From positions 135,261 to 199,260 of the forward strand of contig NZ_KQ948436.1 in the NCBI RefSeq assembly GCF_001514065.1: DNA of 64,000 bases, in the 5' to 3' direction. A model generated the notes under the pieces. The model did no database searches, was not told where the DNA came from, and saw only the letters and a list, made by a program, of their open reading frames with translations. How positions within the stretch are numbered: the stretch's first letter is position 1; the number at the start of each line of letters is the position of its first letter. Shown here one piece after another: positions 25,877 through 34,366 of this stretch. The translations under genes were made by a program, and so were the position numbers. Origin of the DNA: Streptomyces antibioticus. GTDB taxonomy: Bacteria; Actinomycetota; Actinomycetes; Streptomycetales; Streptomycetaceae.

Positions 25877-27205
25877 ATGCAGGCTGAACCGAAGAAATCG
25901 CTGGTGGGGGAGGCGTACGAGGTCGAGGTCGGTCCCGTCGCACACGGCGGCCACTGCATCGCGCGCACGGCGGAGGGCCAGGTCCTGTTCGTCCGGCACG
26001 CGCTGCCCGGCGAGCGGGTCGTGGCGCGGGTGACCGAGGGCGAGGAGGGGGCGCGGTTCCTGCGTGCGGACGCCGTGGAGATCCTGGACGCGTCCAAGGA
26101 CCGTATCGAGGCGCCCTGTCCCTTCGCCGGTCCCGGCCGCTGCGGCGGCTGCGACTGGCAGCACGCCAAGCCGGGTGCGCAGCGCAGGCTGAAGGGCGAG
26201 GTCGTCGCCGAGCAGTTGCAGCGGCTCGCCGGGCTCACGCCCGAGGAGGCCGGCTGGGACGGCACGGTGATGCCCGCCGAGGGCGACAAGCTGCCGGCGG
26301 GTGAGGTGCCCGCGTGGCGCACGCGCGTGCAGTACGCGGTGGACGAGGACGGCAACGCGGGCCTTCGGCGCCATCGTTCGCACGAGGTCGAGCCGATCGA
26401 CCACTGCATGATCGCGGCCCCGGGCGTCAGCGAGCTGGGCATCGAGGCGCGGGACTGGTCCGGGATGGCGTCGGTGGACGCGATCGCGGCGACGGGTTCG
26501 CAGGACCGCATGGTCATCCTTGAGCCCCGCCCGGGCGCCCGCCTCCCCCTCGTCGAACTCGACAAGCCCGTGTCCGTCATGCGCGTCGACGAGAAGGACG
26601 GCGGCATCCACCGCGTCCACGGCCGCGCGTTCGTGCGCGAGCGGGCCGACGGGCGGACGCACCGCGTGGGCAGCGGCGGCTTCTGGCAGGTCCACCCGAT
26701 GGCGGCGGACACCCTGGTCAAGGCGGTCATGCAGGGGCTGCTGCCGCGCAAGGGCGAGATGGCGCTGGACCTGTACTGCGGGGTGGGCCTGTTCGCGGGC
26801 GCGCTCGCCGACCGCCTCGGCGACCAGGGCGCGGTCCTCGGCATCGAGTCCGGCAAGCGGGCCGTCGAGGACGCCCGGCACAACCTCGCCGACTTCGACC
26901 GTGTCCGCATCGAGCAGGGCAAGGTGGAGTCGGTCCTGCCGCGCACCGGGATCACCGAGGTCGACCTCATCGTCCTGGACCCGCCCCGCGCGGGCGCGGG
27001 CCGCAAGACGGTGGAGCACCTGGCGGGACTGGGGGCGCGACGGATCGCGTACGTGGCGTGCGATCCGGCGGCGTTGGCGCGGGACCTGGGGTACTTCCGG
27101 GACGGGGGGTACCGGGTGCGGACGCTTCGGGTGTTCGATCTGTTCCCGATGACGCATCACGTGGAGTGCGTGGCGATTCTAGAGCCGGCCGCAAAGGGCT
27201 CCTGA
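25877..27205 (+). CDS. Class I SAM-dependent RNA methyltransferase (TrmA/RlmD family)
   Basis: 442 residues; makes 5-methyluridine in tRNA or 23S rRNA. TRAM domain (about 8-65), an Fe-S cluster set CPFAGPGRCGGC (Cys-x7-Cys-x2-Cys, about 82-93) with the fourth Cys in IDHCMIA, SAM motif LDLYCGVGLFAGALA, and catalytic Cys in YVACDPAALARDL. Start ATG 25877 with GGAG upstream in a pyrimidine-rich leader (about 25820-25862). The final 23 codons (FDLFPMTHHVECVAILEPAA...) lie in the attachment repeat of the island; a second copy of this gene end is stranded at 40408-40476. The protein is still full length, so the insertion left the gene intact. Confidence 0.93.
   Translation: MQAEPKKSLVGEAYEVEVGPVAHGGHCIARTAEGQVLFVRHALPGERVVARVTEGEEGARFLRADAVEILDASKDRIEAPCPFAGPGRCGGCDWQHAKPGAQRRLKGEVVAEQLQRLAGLTPEEAGWDGTVMPAEGDKLPAGEVPAWRTRVQYAVDEDGNAGLRRHRSHEVEPIDHCMIAAPGVSELGIEARDWSGMASVDAIAATGSQDRMVILEPRPGARLPLVELDKPVSVMRVDEKDGGIHRVHGRAFVRERADGRTHRVGSGGFWQVHPMAADTLVKAVMQGLLPRKGEMALDLYCGVGLFAGALADRLGDQGAVLGIESGKRAVEDARHNLADFDRVRIEQGKVESVLPRTGITEVDLIVLDPPRAGAGRKTVEHLAGLGARRIAYVACDPAALARDLGYFRDGGYRVRTLRVFDLFPMTHHVECVAILEPAAKGS
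27154..27180 (+). repeat. Attachment core, left copy
   Basis: 27 bp identical to 40425-40451, inside the last codons of the methyltransferase gene (HHVECVAIL). The similarity spreads to 27137-27207 with 8 mismatches. Most mismatches are silent or conservative, as expected when an element brings a replacement gene end. Confidence 0.85.
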
Positions 27206-27271
27206 CCTGCGGTTTTGCCGGTGCGCATTATGTGCGGTGTGGGCGTTACGGGCGATATCTTGATGCTGAAA

Positions 27272-27289
27272 TGACGCTCATTTGACGCT
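27272..27289 (+). repeat. Putative arm-type integrase site, left
   Basis: TGACGCTCATTTGACGCT, matching 40316-40333 at 16 of 18 positions, same orientation. It starts 92 bp after the left core; the right copy ends 91 bp before the right core. Each site itself contains a TGACGCT-like unit twice. The spacing fits arm sites flanking attP of a tyrosine recombinase. Confidence 0.6.
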
Positions 27290-27419
27290 TGTTCTGATGA
27301 GCTGTCAGTCGTGCTGCTGGGCTGGTCAAGCCACGTGAATCGGCGTGGTCGCAGAGGCCCGGCTGGGGAGAAAGTCCCGTTGGGCGGTCGCGGGATAGCC
27401 GCGGCGGCATCATGACGGG

Positions 27420-30272
27420 GTGGATTACAACCTCAGCGGGCTGAGCACCCGGGAGTTCGAGCACGTGTCGCAGGCACTGGCCCAGGCGATCCTCGGGCCG
27501 GGCGTCTCCGTCTTCGGGGACGGGAGGGACGGCGGGCGTGAGGCAACGTTCGAGGGGCGGGTGCCCTATCCGAGCGAGCTTGAGGCATGGGACGGCTACG
27601 GGGTCGTGCAGGCCAAGTTCCGGCAGCGCACGGATCAACAGCCCCAGGATGCGGTCTCGTGGCTGAAGGGGCAGATCAAAGAGGAACTCGAAGCGTGGCT
27701 GAGCCCGGCCTCGAAGCGGGAGCGGCTGCCCGAGTATCTGATCTTCACCACGAATGTGATCCTGACTCCCGTGCCGGGCAGCGGAGGCATTGCCCAGATC
27801 GACCAATTCGTGTCCTCGTATGCGGCACGCCTCGGGCTCAAGGGCTGGGCAGTATGGTCCTACGACCAATTGTGCCGCTACCTCGATCGGTACGACTCCA
27901 TCCGCCGTACCTACGCTGGTGCCATCACCTCTGGTGACGTCCTCGCGCAGATGCTCGACGCCGTGTCCGCCGGACACAAGTCCAGGTCAGATGCCCTCAC
28001 CGATGCGACCCGTGCCTCGCAGTACCGCCGTGAGGCACGACTGAGTCTTGTGCCCGAGGAACGTGTCGATGCCGTTCTGGACTGGGCTGACAAATCCTCA
28101 TCGCGGGTGGTGACCGTCCCCGCCGGCACTCTGGCGGTTCTGGTCGCCCCAATGGGAGCCGGCAAGAGTGAGGAAGCCGAGAATTGGTGGCGGGAAGGGC
28201 TCCGCGAGGCTACGGGTGACCCTGATGTAGTGATCCCTGTATGGGTGGATGCGGGCAAGGTCGTACCGGATCTGCTGGATGCCATCACGCGCGCGGGCGG
28301 CGAGCCGACGAGTGGACTCGGACGCATCGTGATCGACGATCTCGATAGGCTCTCACCCGAGCAGGTTGCACAGCTCCTGTATGAGGCCAGACTCCTGCTG
28401 GCCGCCCACCCGATGGCCCGGATTCTCGCCACGTGCAGACCTGGAATCGAGCTGGGCAGGGCTGTCGTGCACGAGGTCGCCCCGTGGCCAGTGCGGAGAG
28501 GCGCGGAACTTCTGGACCTTGTGGCCGGGGACGACGCGCGCATGCTTTTCGAAGAGCGTGAAGTGCAGGACCTGCTGACCAGCCCCCTTCAAGTCCTGTC
28601 CGTCGCCACTCGTCTCCTGGCCGGTGAAGACGCACGGGTGTCCAGCCTGGAGCTACTGTCCGGTCTGGCCGCTTCCGTCATCAAAGGACGGCGCAAGGGC
28701 TCCCCAACCTCACAGACCTGGGACCGCCTTGCTCGTCTCGCCGTACACATCCTGAATGCCGGAGGCCCAGTCCCCGCTCAGCACTTCGGGCATGAAGCCG
28801 AGGTCTGGGAGCTGACCGACACCGGTCTGGTCGTCCAGGAAGCTGCGGGCCTCCGCTTCGCCCTGCCTGTCTTCGAGCAGCACTTCGGCGCCCAGGCTCT
28901 ACGCAAGGGTTCCGTACTGCCCGAGGAGATCGTCACTGCCGACGCTTTTCCCCGGTGGCGCTACGCGATCGCGTTCGCAGTGAGCGCGAGTGCCCCGGAC
29001 GAAGCGGAGAACCTCATGCTCCGCCTTGCTCGGGCCAACCCCGCAGCCGTTTCCTGGGCGTTCGACGAGATCGCCCGGGGCAAGGAGCAACATCATGGCA
29101 TGCGCGAGGCTGAAGACAGGGCCAGGACCACCATCGCCCGACTCGGCAGGGCGGACGACGACGAACTCCGAACGGCTGAAATCGCAGGCACTTGGCTGCG
29201 GGAGGCGCTCGAAGCCCTTGTTGAGGGTTTCGGTCCGCTGAGCGGCTCGCTTGTTGAAATGCGAGATGGACGGCTGCCGCGGTGGGGAGTGTGGGCGAAG
29301 GAGGGCTGGGTGGCCATTTCTCCGTCGAGATACTCTTCCGAGCCGCCCGCGGTGACTCCACTGGCCTCGCACCCGTCGAACCGTGAAGACTCCGAATGGC
29401 GATGGTGGAGTCAGCACCTCTTTCCCGGCGATCCGCTGGGCAGGTGGGGCTGGGCCCGCGGACGGATCCGCGAGCCCCTCGAGCGTGTAGTACGACGTGG
29501 TGCTCTTCTAGTGCCGCCGGATTCTCCGTTGGCCCATGAGAGGCTGTGGCACCTTGCGCAGCGACTCCGCCAGGGAAACGTGCCCCGCGATGGCGTCTCT
29601 GTGCCTGAAGTGCGCCGGCGAGTTGAGGCGATGATGGAGCATGTGCGGACATCCGTGCGGTACACCCATCAAGTTGCGGGCTACACCTACGACTCGGCGG
29701 ACATCCGGTGGTTGCACTCCCAGTTGGCCGGTGTTACCGACGAGGTGCTGCGCAGACCATACGGCGAACCGGATCAGGAAATCCCGCAGCGTGGACGGAT
29801 GTGGCAGGGGTATTCCCCGTTGCTGACGCTGAGGATCACCAGGCAGATTCTGCGGGACGCCCTCATCGGCTACCGACAGCTGGTCGAACTGAACTTCCCC
29901 TCCCTCGCCTCTGCGCTGGGCCTGTACAGCGCCCTGCCCGTGAGCGCCGAAGGCATGGTGGTCATGCCGGAGGACGACACGGACGGGTCGCACAGCGGCT
30001 TGATCCATACCCTCCGTCCCAAGGCCGCAGGGCGCCGTAATGACCCACCTGAGGTGGACCTGGACCTGTGGACCGAGCCGGGGTTCGGCCCTACCTCGCC
30101 GTTCCCCGGTGGGCCGGTTGATTCCAAGACGAACTTCCATCGGCCCTACTACGTAGATCGCGAACTATCCACTGGCTCATCCCGCCCGGCGACTGAGCTT
30201 GCCTATGAGTGGCTCGTCCGTGACTTGAAGGCGGTTGGCTGGCTGGGTGTGAACGTCCAGCTCTCTGCATGA
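27420..30272 (+). CDS. Mrr-like nuclease fused to a STAND-type P-loop NTPase; candidate anti-phage sensor
   Basis: 950 residues. Residues 1-170 look like an Mrr/PD-(D/E)XK endonuclease domain: GDGRDGGREATFEG (33-46, with Asp37) and VVQAKF (62-67, Gln64-x-Lys66), the order and spacing of restriction-like nucleases. A P-loop NTPase follows, with Walker A APMGAGKS (243-250) and Walker B IVIDDLD (303-309). The remaining 600 residues are helical, Trp-rich in places and unassigned, where STAND proteins carry their sensor. Avs-type defence proteins combine the same nuclease and NTPase modules but are usually longer. GTG at 27420; first gene inside the island. No partner gene is coupled to it. Confidence 0.72.
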   Translation: MDYNLSGLSTREFEHVSQALAQAILGPGVSVFGDGRDGGREATFEGRVPYPSELEAWDGYGVVQAKFRQRTDQQPQDAVSWLKGQIKEELEAWLSPASKRERLPEYLIFTTNVILTPVPGSGGIAQIDQFVSSYAARLGLKGWAVWSYDQLCRYLDRYDSIRRTYAGAITSGDVLAQMLDAVSAGHKSRSDALTDATRASQYRREARLSLVPEERVDAVLDWADKSSSRVVTVPAGTLAVLVAPMGAGKSEEAENWWREGLREATGDPDVVIPVWVDAGKVVPDLLDAITRAGGEPTSGLGRIVIDDLDRLSPEQVAQLLYEARLLLAAHPMARILATCRPGIELGRAVVHEVAPWPVRRGAELLDLVAGDDARMLFEEREVQDLLTSPLQVLSVATRLLAGEDARVSSLELLSGLAASVIKGRRKGSPTSQTWDRLARLAVHILNAGGPVPAQHFGHEAEVWELTDTGLVVQEAAGLRFALPVFEQHFGAQALRKGSVLPEEIVTADAFPRWRYAIAFAVSASAPDEAENLMLRLARANPAAVSWAFDEIARGKEQHHGMREAEDRARTTIARLGRADDDELRTAEIAGTWLREALEALVEGFGPLSGSLVEMRDGRLPRWGVWAKEGWVAISPSRYSSEPPAVTPLASHPSNREDSEWRWWSQHLFPGDPLGRWGWARGRIREPLERVVRRGALLVPPDSPLAHERLWHLAQRLRQGNVPRDGVSVPEVRRRVEAMMEHVRTSVRYTHQVAGYTYDSADIRWLHSQLAGVTDEVLRRPYGEPDQEIPQRGRMWQGYSPLLTLRITRQILRDALIGYRQLVELNFPSLASALGLYSALPVSAEGMVVMPEDDTDGSHSGLIHTLRPKAAGRRNDPPEVDLDLWTEPGFGPTSPFPGGPVDSKTNFHRPYYVDRELSTGSSRPATELAYEWLVRDLKAVGWLGVNVQLSA

Positions 30273-30740
30273 AGGCGTCGTCAAGGTGTCAGGGACGGCG
30301 AACGGCCAGGCACGCCGTCCAGCTTCCGTAGTGGGTGATTTCTGAGCCGGATGCCGTCGTTGCGGAGTGAGTGGGCACTGTCAATGCACCAGATCGCGAA
30401 GCAACTACAGTGTTGGCTCCGCTCCGGTGAGTTGAGACCCCACCGTCCACATGTAGTCGCGGCTGTGTGCGTGAGGATCGGCCGTTGTCGCAGTTTCGAA
30501 CGCTCTGGGGGCGTACGGAAGTGCCACGGGCGCAGAGAGACGGCTTCCCCTTGCATCGGGAGCGGTCGATAGGCGGCCTTTGCCGTTGCATTTCGGCCAA
30601 GTTGAGGAGAGCGTCTGCGGACGTTGCCGGACGTCCACGGACTGGCCCGAACACAGTCAGAACTACTGAGACAGAGTGGGACTGGCTTGGTTTGAACCAC
30701 GGAGAGTTACCTACTTCGCTCGGCGGGTCACACTTCATTC
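30273..30740. other. Intergenic region in the island
   Basis: 468 bp between the nuclease/NTPase gene and the small nuclease-like gene. Frames are open on both strands (e.g. 30289-30738 on the minus strand) but their sequences look random and match nothing I know. No terminator or promoter stands out. Confidence 0.5.
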
Positions 30741-31235
30741 ATGGCGAGCTTCCAGCAGCGGAAAGCGATAGGCGATGCGCACGAGCGGCACGTCGCCGAG
30801 CAACTCATCGGGCGAGGATGGGAAGTGGATTTCTGGGGGCAGGGTCTACTGAGCCGGGCGCTCCAATGCGCGCTCCGGAGAACGGACAGCTCCATTCGCT
30901 GGTTTCCGGATCTCATTGCGGCGAAGGCACGGGACCTGGTGCTGATCGACTGTAAGGGTGGGATGACCAGCCAGCGAACAGGGCGTCATGCCGTTGAACG
31001 CTCAGCAGTTCTGGCGCACTTGCAGCTCATTGCCTGGACCAGTCTCCCGGTCTACTACGTGTTCGATGGGCTCGACGTGTGGGCGCCACATGATGTCCTC
31101 ATCGCGGGGCAGCAAGGGCCGCACAGCGTTGTCGGCTCCGGGGCCCCGTACTTTCTGATTTCTACGCAAGGAGCCCGCCGCTTCGACGACCTGTTCGGCG
31201 GACGGGATCTTCCAGAGTTGGGCATCGCCTCGTAG
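30741..31235 (+). CDS. Small PD-(D/E)XK nuclease-like protein
   Basis: 164 residues. The core reads as a minimal restriction-endonuclease fold: helix GDAHERHVAEQLIGRGWEV with Glu15, then PDLIAAKARDLVLIDCKGG with Pro56-Asp57 and Asp70-Cys71-Lys72, i.e. the PD...(D/E)XK motif with 12 residues between the acids. Such solitary domains act as endonucleases, resolvases or as subunits of defence or mobile-element machinery. ATG 30741 has no good ribosome-binding site. A terminator lies 127 bp downstream. Which DNA it cuts, and whether it works with the upstream NTPase, is unknown. Confidence 0.65.
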   Translation: MASFQQRKAIGDAHERHVAEQLIGRGWEVDFWGQGLLSRALQCALRRTDSSIRWFPDLIAAKARDLVLIDCKGGMTSQRTGRHAVERSAVLAHLQLIAWTSLPVYYVFDGLDVWAPHDVLIAGQQGPHSVVGSGAPYFLISTQGARRFDDLFGGRDLPELGIAS

Positions 31236-31361
31236 GGGCCCCTCCCGCGCGTCTACGAGGCTGCTGGACGGCTCTATTGCACGAAACTTTGAGTCCCTGT
31301 CGGCGTCGGCTGAGCGTTCGGCCGTCGTCCAGACCAGTGATTGCTGGCTGCCACCGCTGAC

Positions 31362-31396
31362 AACAGGGCAGGCGCTTAGAAGGCGCCTGCTCTGTT
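31362..31396 (+). terminator. Probable intrinsic terminator
   Basis: aacagggcaggcgc (31362-31375) and gcgcctgctctgtt (31383-31396) form a 14-bp stem with one G-T wobble and a 7-base loop, downstream of the small nuclease-like gene. Confidence 0.75.
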
Positions 31397-31716
31397 CTCT
31401 GACGTCGACAGCAAGGCGAGCGCGACGGTAGCGGCGCTCCTGCGTGATGCTGGGGTGTTCTGATTCGCCGACGGCAGACACATTGAGGGTGCAACGGACT
31501 GGAATGACGCGGCGAAGCAAGCAAACCTAGAGCGGTCCGGAACAGCGCGGCTACGCCCTGCTGTTCCGCATACGCCCGGATGTCGTGAGCGCTGTGTCGG
31601 ATGGAACATAGCCGACGATCGCCAGTTACCGAAACCGGCGATTCCGCAGACTATTGAACCTGTCGCGCTGATCCTTGCGTGATGCATTCCGTTGTTTCCC
31701 CGAGGAGTTCAGTGCT
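31397..31716. other. Non-coding or decayed sequence
   Basis: About 320 bp with no intact gene. On the plus strand one frame reads SDVDSKASATVAALLRDAG, then a stop (about 31459), then FADGRHIEGATDWNDAAKQ in the same frame. This could be a remnant of a larger gene broken by a nonsense codon, but I cannot name a parent. Confidence 0.35.
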
Positions 31717-31884
31717 ATGTACATCGAGGTCATGGACGAGGAATGGTTGTATTCCGAGGAGCAGGTTCGATCGCTGCTCGAGTGGATGCGCGGGCATGCG
31801 GGTGCCCATCGCTCGGTGCACCCGTTCATGCGCATCGTGGCCGAGCAGGCTCTGCGACCGGGTGAGGCTCGCGCCAGTGAATAG
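31717..31884 (+). CDS. Small hypothetical protein (55 aa)
   Basis: 55 residues: MYIEVMDEEWLYSEEQVRSL followed by a helical, charged region. ATG 31717 is chosen because GAGGAG (31702-31707) lies 9 bases upstream; a TTG at 31675 would add 14 unlikely residues. No family recognised. It stands alone between the decayed stretch and the insertion sequence. Confidence 0.5.
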   Translation: MYIEVMDEEWLYSEEQVRSLLEWMRGHAGAHRSVHPFMRIVAEQALRPGEARASE

Positions 31885-32090
31885 CGCGTGCTTGGCGCAA
31901 GTTGACCAGCTTGGCGGCGACGTGCGGCACGCTGGCTCGGCAGACGTCAGTCATTGAACGTCTTCGCCGAGGTGCGGCCGGTCGCCATGCGCCCGTAGTA
32001 CTGAGATGTTCGGAGCCGCTGGCATGGCGGCGAGGGAGTGTGAACCGCTCCGGGTCTGATGGAGGCTCGATTCCCTGAGAGGATCGAGTC

Positions 32091-32417
32091 ATGGCACGTC
32101 TGTCCCCCTACCCGCCCGAGCTTCGTGAGCGCGCGGTGCGCATGGTCGCGGAGAGCCGCCCCAACTACCCGACCGAGTGGGCCGCGATGAAGGCGGTAGC
32201 GGCGAAGCTGGGCATCGGTGCCGCAGAGACCGTGCGGACGTGGGTCCGCAAGGCCGAGGTCGACGTCGGCCGACGGCCCGGCATCACGTCCGACGAGGCC
32301 GCGGAGATCAAGCGGCTCAAGGCTGAGAACGCCGAACTGCGACGGGCCAGCGAGATCTTGAAAGCGGCGTCGGCTTTCTTCGCGGCCGAGCTCGACCGGC
32401 CGTCGAAAGGCTCGTAG
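32091..32417 (+). CDS. IS3-family transposase OrfA
   Basis: 108 residues. HTH of the OrfA type (YPPELRERAVRMVAES, AAETVRTWVRKAEVD) followed by a leucine-zipper-like helix (EIKRLKAENAELRRASEILK) used for dimerisation and joining to OrfB. It binds the IS ends. Near the stop, tcgaaag offers an A-AAG slip site for a -1 shift into the orfB frame. Confidence 0.93.
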   Translation: MARLSPYPPELRERAVRMVAESRPNYPTEWAAMKAVAAKLGIGAAETVRTWVRKAEVDVGRRPGITSDEAAEIKRLKAENAELRRASEILKAASAFFAAELDRPSKGS

Positions 32418-32440
32418 CGTTCATCGTCGCTCACCGCGAT

Positions 32441-33334
32441 GTGTTCGGAGTCGAGCCGATCTGCAGAATCCTGACCAGCCTCGGACTGAAGATCGCAACG
32501 AGCACCTTCTACGCGGCGAAGAACCGCACCCCCAGCACCCGGTCGGTCCGCGACACTGTACTGAAGACGCAGATCAGCCGTGTCCACACGGACAGCTTCA
32601 GCGTCTACGGCGTCCGGAATGTCAGGCGGCAACTACATCGCGAGGGCATACCAGTGGCGCGTTGCACCGTCGCACGGCTGATGCGCGAACTGGGCCTGGG
32701 AGGCGCCCGACGAGGGAAGAAAATCCGCACCATTGTCCGGAATGACGGCCATGATCGGGCCGCCGACCTGCTGAAACGCGACTTCACCGCATCCCGGCCG
32801 AACGAGCGATGGGTCGCGGACTTCACCTATGTCGCCACCTGGTCCGGGATCATCTATGTCGCGTTCGTCGTGGACGTGTTCTCCCGCGTGATCGTGGGCT
32901 GGTCCGCCGCCACCAGCAAGCGGGCCAAGCTCGTCCTCGACGCCCTTGACATGGCCTTGTGGCGCCGGGACCGGGCCGGAACTCCCGCTGGCCCGGGGCT
33001 GGGTCATCATTCGGAGGCGGGCAGTCAGTACACATCGTTCGCGTTCACCGCGCACCTTCTCGACGCCGGCATCGACGCCTCGATCGGCACCGTCGGCGAT
33101 GCCCTGGACAACACGCTCATGGAATCCCAGATCGGCCTCTACAAGACGGAGTTGATCAAACCCCGCAAGCCCTGGCACGGCCTCGCTGACGTCGAACTCG
33201 CCACTGCGGAATGGGTCGACTGGTTCAACAACCAGCGCCTCCACACAGCGATCGGAGACATCCCACCGCACGAGCACGAGACCAACTACTACTCTCAACT
33301 CCAGCCCCAACCGGCGGCTGGAGTCAACGCATAG
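32441..33334 (+). CDS. IS3-family transposase OrfB (rve integrase core), altered DDE triad
   Basis: 297 residues from the GTG at 32441. The same frame is open upstream to the orfA end, so the natural product is probably an OrfAB frameshift fusion. Helix HTH_21 region (SVYGVRNVRRQLHREGI), then the rve domain: first acid Asp127 (RWVADFTYV), second position Glu192 in HHSEAGSQY where nearly all relatives have Asp, third acid Glu228 (DNTLMESQ). The 35-residue gap between 192 and 228 confirms the alignment. The Asp-to-Glu change would probably impair catalysis. Otherwise full length. Confidence 0.93.
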   Translation: MFGVEPICRILTSLGLKIATSTFYAAKNRTPSTRSVRDTVLKTQISRVHTDSFSVYGVRNVRRQLHREGIPVARCTVARLMRELGLGGARRGKKIRTIVRNDGHDRAADLLKRDFTASRPNERWVADFTYVATWSGIIYVAFVVDVFSRVIVGWSAATSKRAKLVLDALDMALWRRDRAGTPAGPGLGHHSEAGSQYTSFAFTAHLLDAGIDASIGTVGDALDNTLMESQIGLYKTELIKPRKPWHGLADVELATAEWVDWFNNQRLHTAIGDIPPHEHETNYYSQLQPQPAAGVNA

Positions 33335-33361
33335 AGCCTCCACCGATCCCAGAGCGGTTCA

Positions 33362-33392
33362 CTTCGCCCTGTCCTTTATGGACAGGGCGAAG
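33362..33392. terminator. Hairpin adjoining the IS right end
   Basis: cttcgccctgtcc (33362-33374) and ggacagggcgaag (33380-33392): a perfect 13-bp stem with loop tttat. It begins at the base after the IS terminal repeat. It could be the terminator of the leftward operon that ends at 33665, 270 bp upstream, or a structured target chosen by the IS. The 33393-33664 gap between it and the operon shows nothing else. Confidence 0.55.
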
Positions 33393-33664
33393 GACGTCTA
33401 TGCGTTGAAAGTGTTCGAGTCAGGGCCGACGGTCGGTCGACTCGTCCTTCCTGGTCGGTACAGAGGGTGGCCGGGCGCTGGATGTCTGGTCGGAGGTGGT
33501 GGGTTGGTGGCCGTGGAGCCGATAGACCATTTCGTCTGGACAACGGTCCAGGCGAGCCTGGCGCCAGGCAGCGTCGTAGGACAGGGGCGTTGCGCTGCGT
33601 CGTTGAACGAGCAGGGCTCGGAGGCTGGTCAGGGGGGCCAGCAGCGCCCGCCACAGGACAAGCT

Positions 33665-34366
33665 TCATGGATGTGCCCTTCGAGGCGATCGGTCGAGCCC
33701 GGGCATGTCCACCGGCTCGACACTGCTGGGAAGGCTGCCGCCGTTCAGTGCCTTGAGGGAGTCGGACAGCACGACCATTGCTTGCTGGCGCTTCTCGATG
33801 TTCGTGAATCCTTGGCCGACCTGCTCCCATTGCTGCAGGAGCGGGAACCACCACCGGTCGCAGGAGCAGATCAGGCGAGCAAGGCGCTGGAGTTCGGCAA
33901 CGTGCTCGTCGCCCAGGGCACCGGGGGCGTGGTGCTCGAGTTGGTCCAGGACGACGAGGTCCGGGTGGTCGTAGAGGTTTTCCTTCAAGAAGCGCAGGCG
34001 GCGGACGCGCTGCTCGTCCGCTGCCCGCTGCGCCAGCAGCTCCTGTGCTGCGCTGGGCAGACCGAGGGTCGCCTTGACGTTCAGCAGGCAGTAGTTCGGG
34101 GCACGGCGAGGCAGACAGTCGAGGGCGGCGTTGATGGCGTCCTGCGCGGCGGGCAAGTCCGAGGCTCGCAGACGCGCCGCCGTCTCGGTTGCTGCGGCAT
34201 GCACAGTGGCGCGTGCTGTCTCCTCTACGTTGGGAGGCACCCGCCACAGCGGTCGCCACGTGATCGTGTAGAGGGCCTCGAAGGCGACGCCGTTGGTGGC
34301 GCTGGGCAGCAACCGTGGCTGGGCAGACCTACTTGTACGGACTGCGCGGTGCCATGGCCACCTCAT
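33665..34366 (-). CDS. Unknown protein, last gene of the nucleotide-signalling operon
   Basis: 233 residues, no recognised family. Helical and charged: ETARATVHAAATETAARL, AADEQRVRRLRFLKENLY, then HPDLVVLDQLEHHAPGALGD and LARLICSCDRWWFPLLQQWE. No signal peptide, membrane helix, P-loop or nuclease motif seen. The ATG at 34366 overlaps the stop of the 753-residue gene by 4 bp (ATGA), so the two products are made in step and may form a complex. Confidence 0.75.
   Translation of the reverse strand: MRWPWHRAVRTSRSAQPRLLPSATNGVAFEALYTITWRPLWRVPPNVEETARATVHAAATETAARLRASDLPAAQDAINAALDCLPRRAPNYCLLNVKATLGLPSAAQELLAQRAADEQRVRRLRFLKENLYDHPDLVVLDQLEHHAPGALGDEHVAELQRLARLICSCDRWWFPLLQQWEQVGQGFTNIEKRQQAMVVLSDSLKALNGGSLPSSVEPVDMPGLDRSPRRAHP

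Larger units (their letters stand above)
32041..33361 (+). mobile_element. IS3-family insertion sequence
   Basis: About 1.32 kb. Terminal inverted repeats start TGAACCGCTC on the left (32041) and end GAGCGGTTCA on the right (33361). The aligned 29-bp ends (32040-32068 and 33334-33362) match at 24 positions. Inside are orfA and orfB in overlapping phases as in IS3 elements. No target-site duplication is visible (flanks gtg and ctt), so the copy is old or rearranged. The right end directly abuts a 13-bp hairpin. Confidence 0.9.

Noticed and set aside
27137-27300. tRNA gene as the island's integration target
   Set aside because: No cloverleaf was found at either end; the duplicated sequence is the coding 3' end of the RNA methyltransferase gene.
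30289-30955. Genes on either strand in the gap before the small nuclease-like gene
   Set aside because: Both open frames have random-looking composition, no ribosome-binding site and no recognisable family.
33376-33723. Minus-strand gene between the IS and the signalling operon
   Set aside because: Pro/Arg/Ser-rich translation without features, overlapping the end of the better-supported 233-residue gene.
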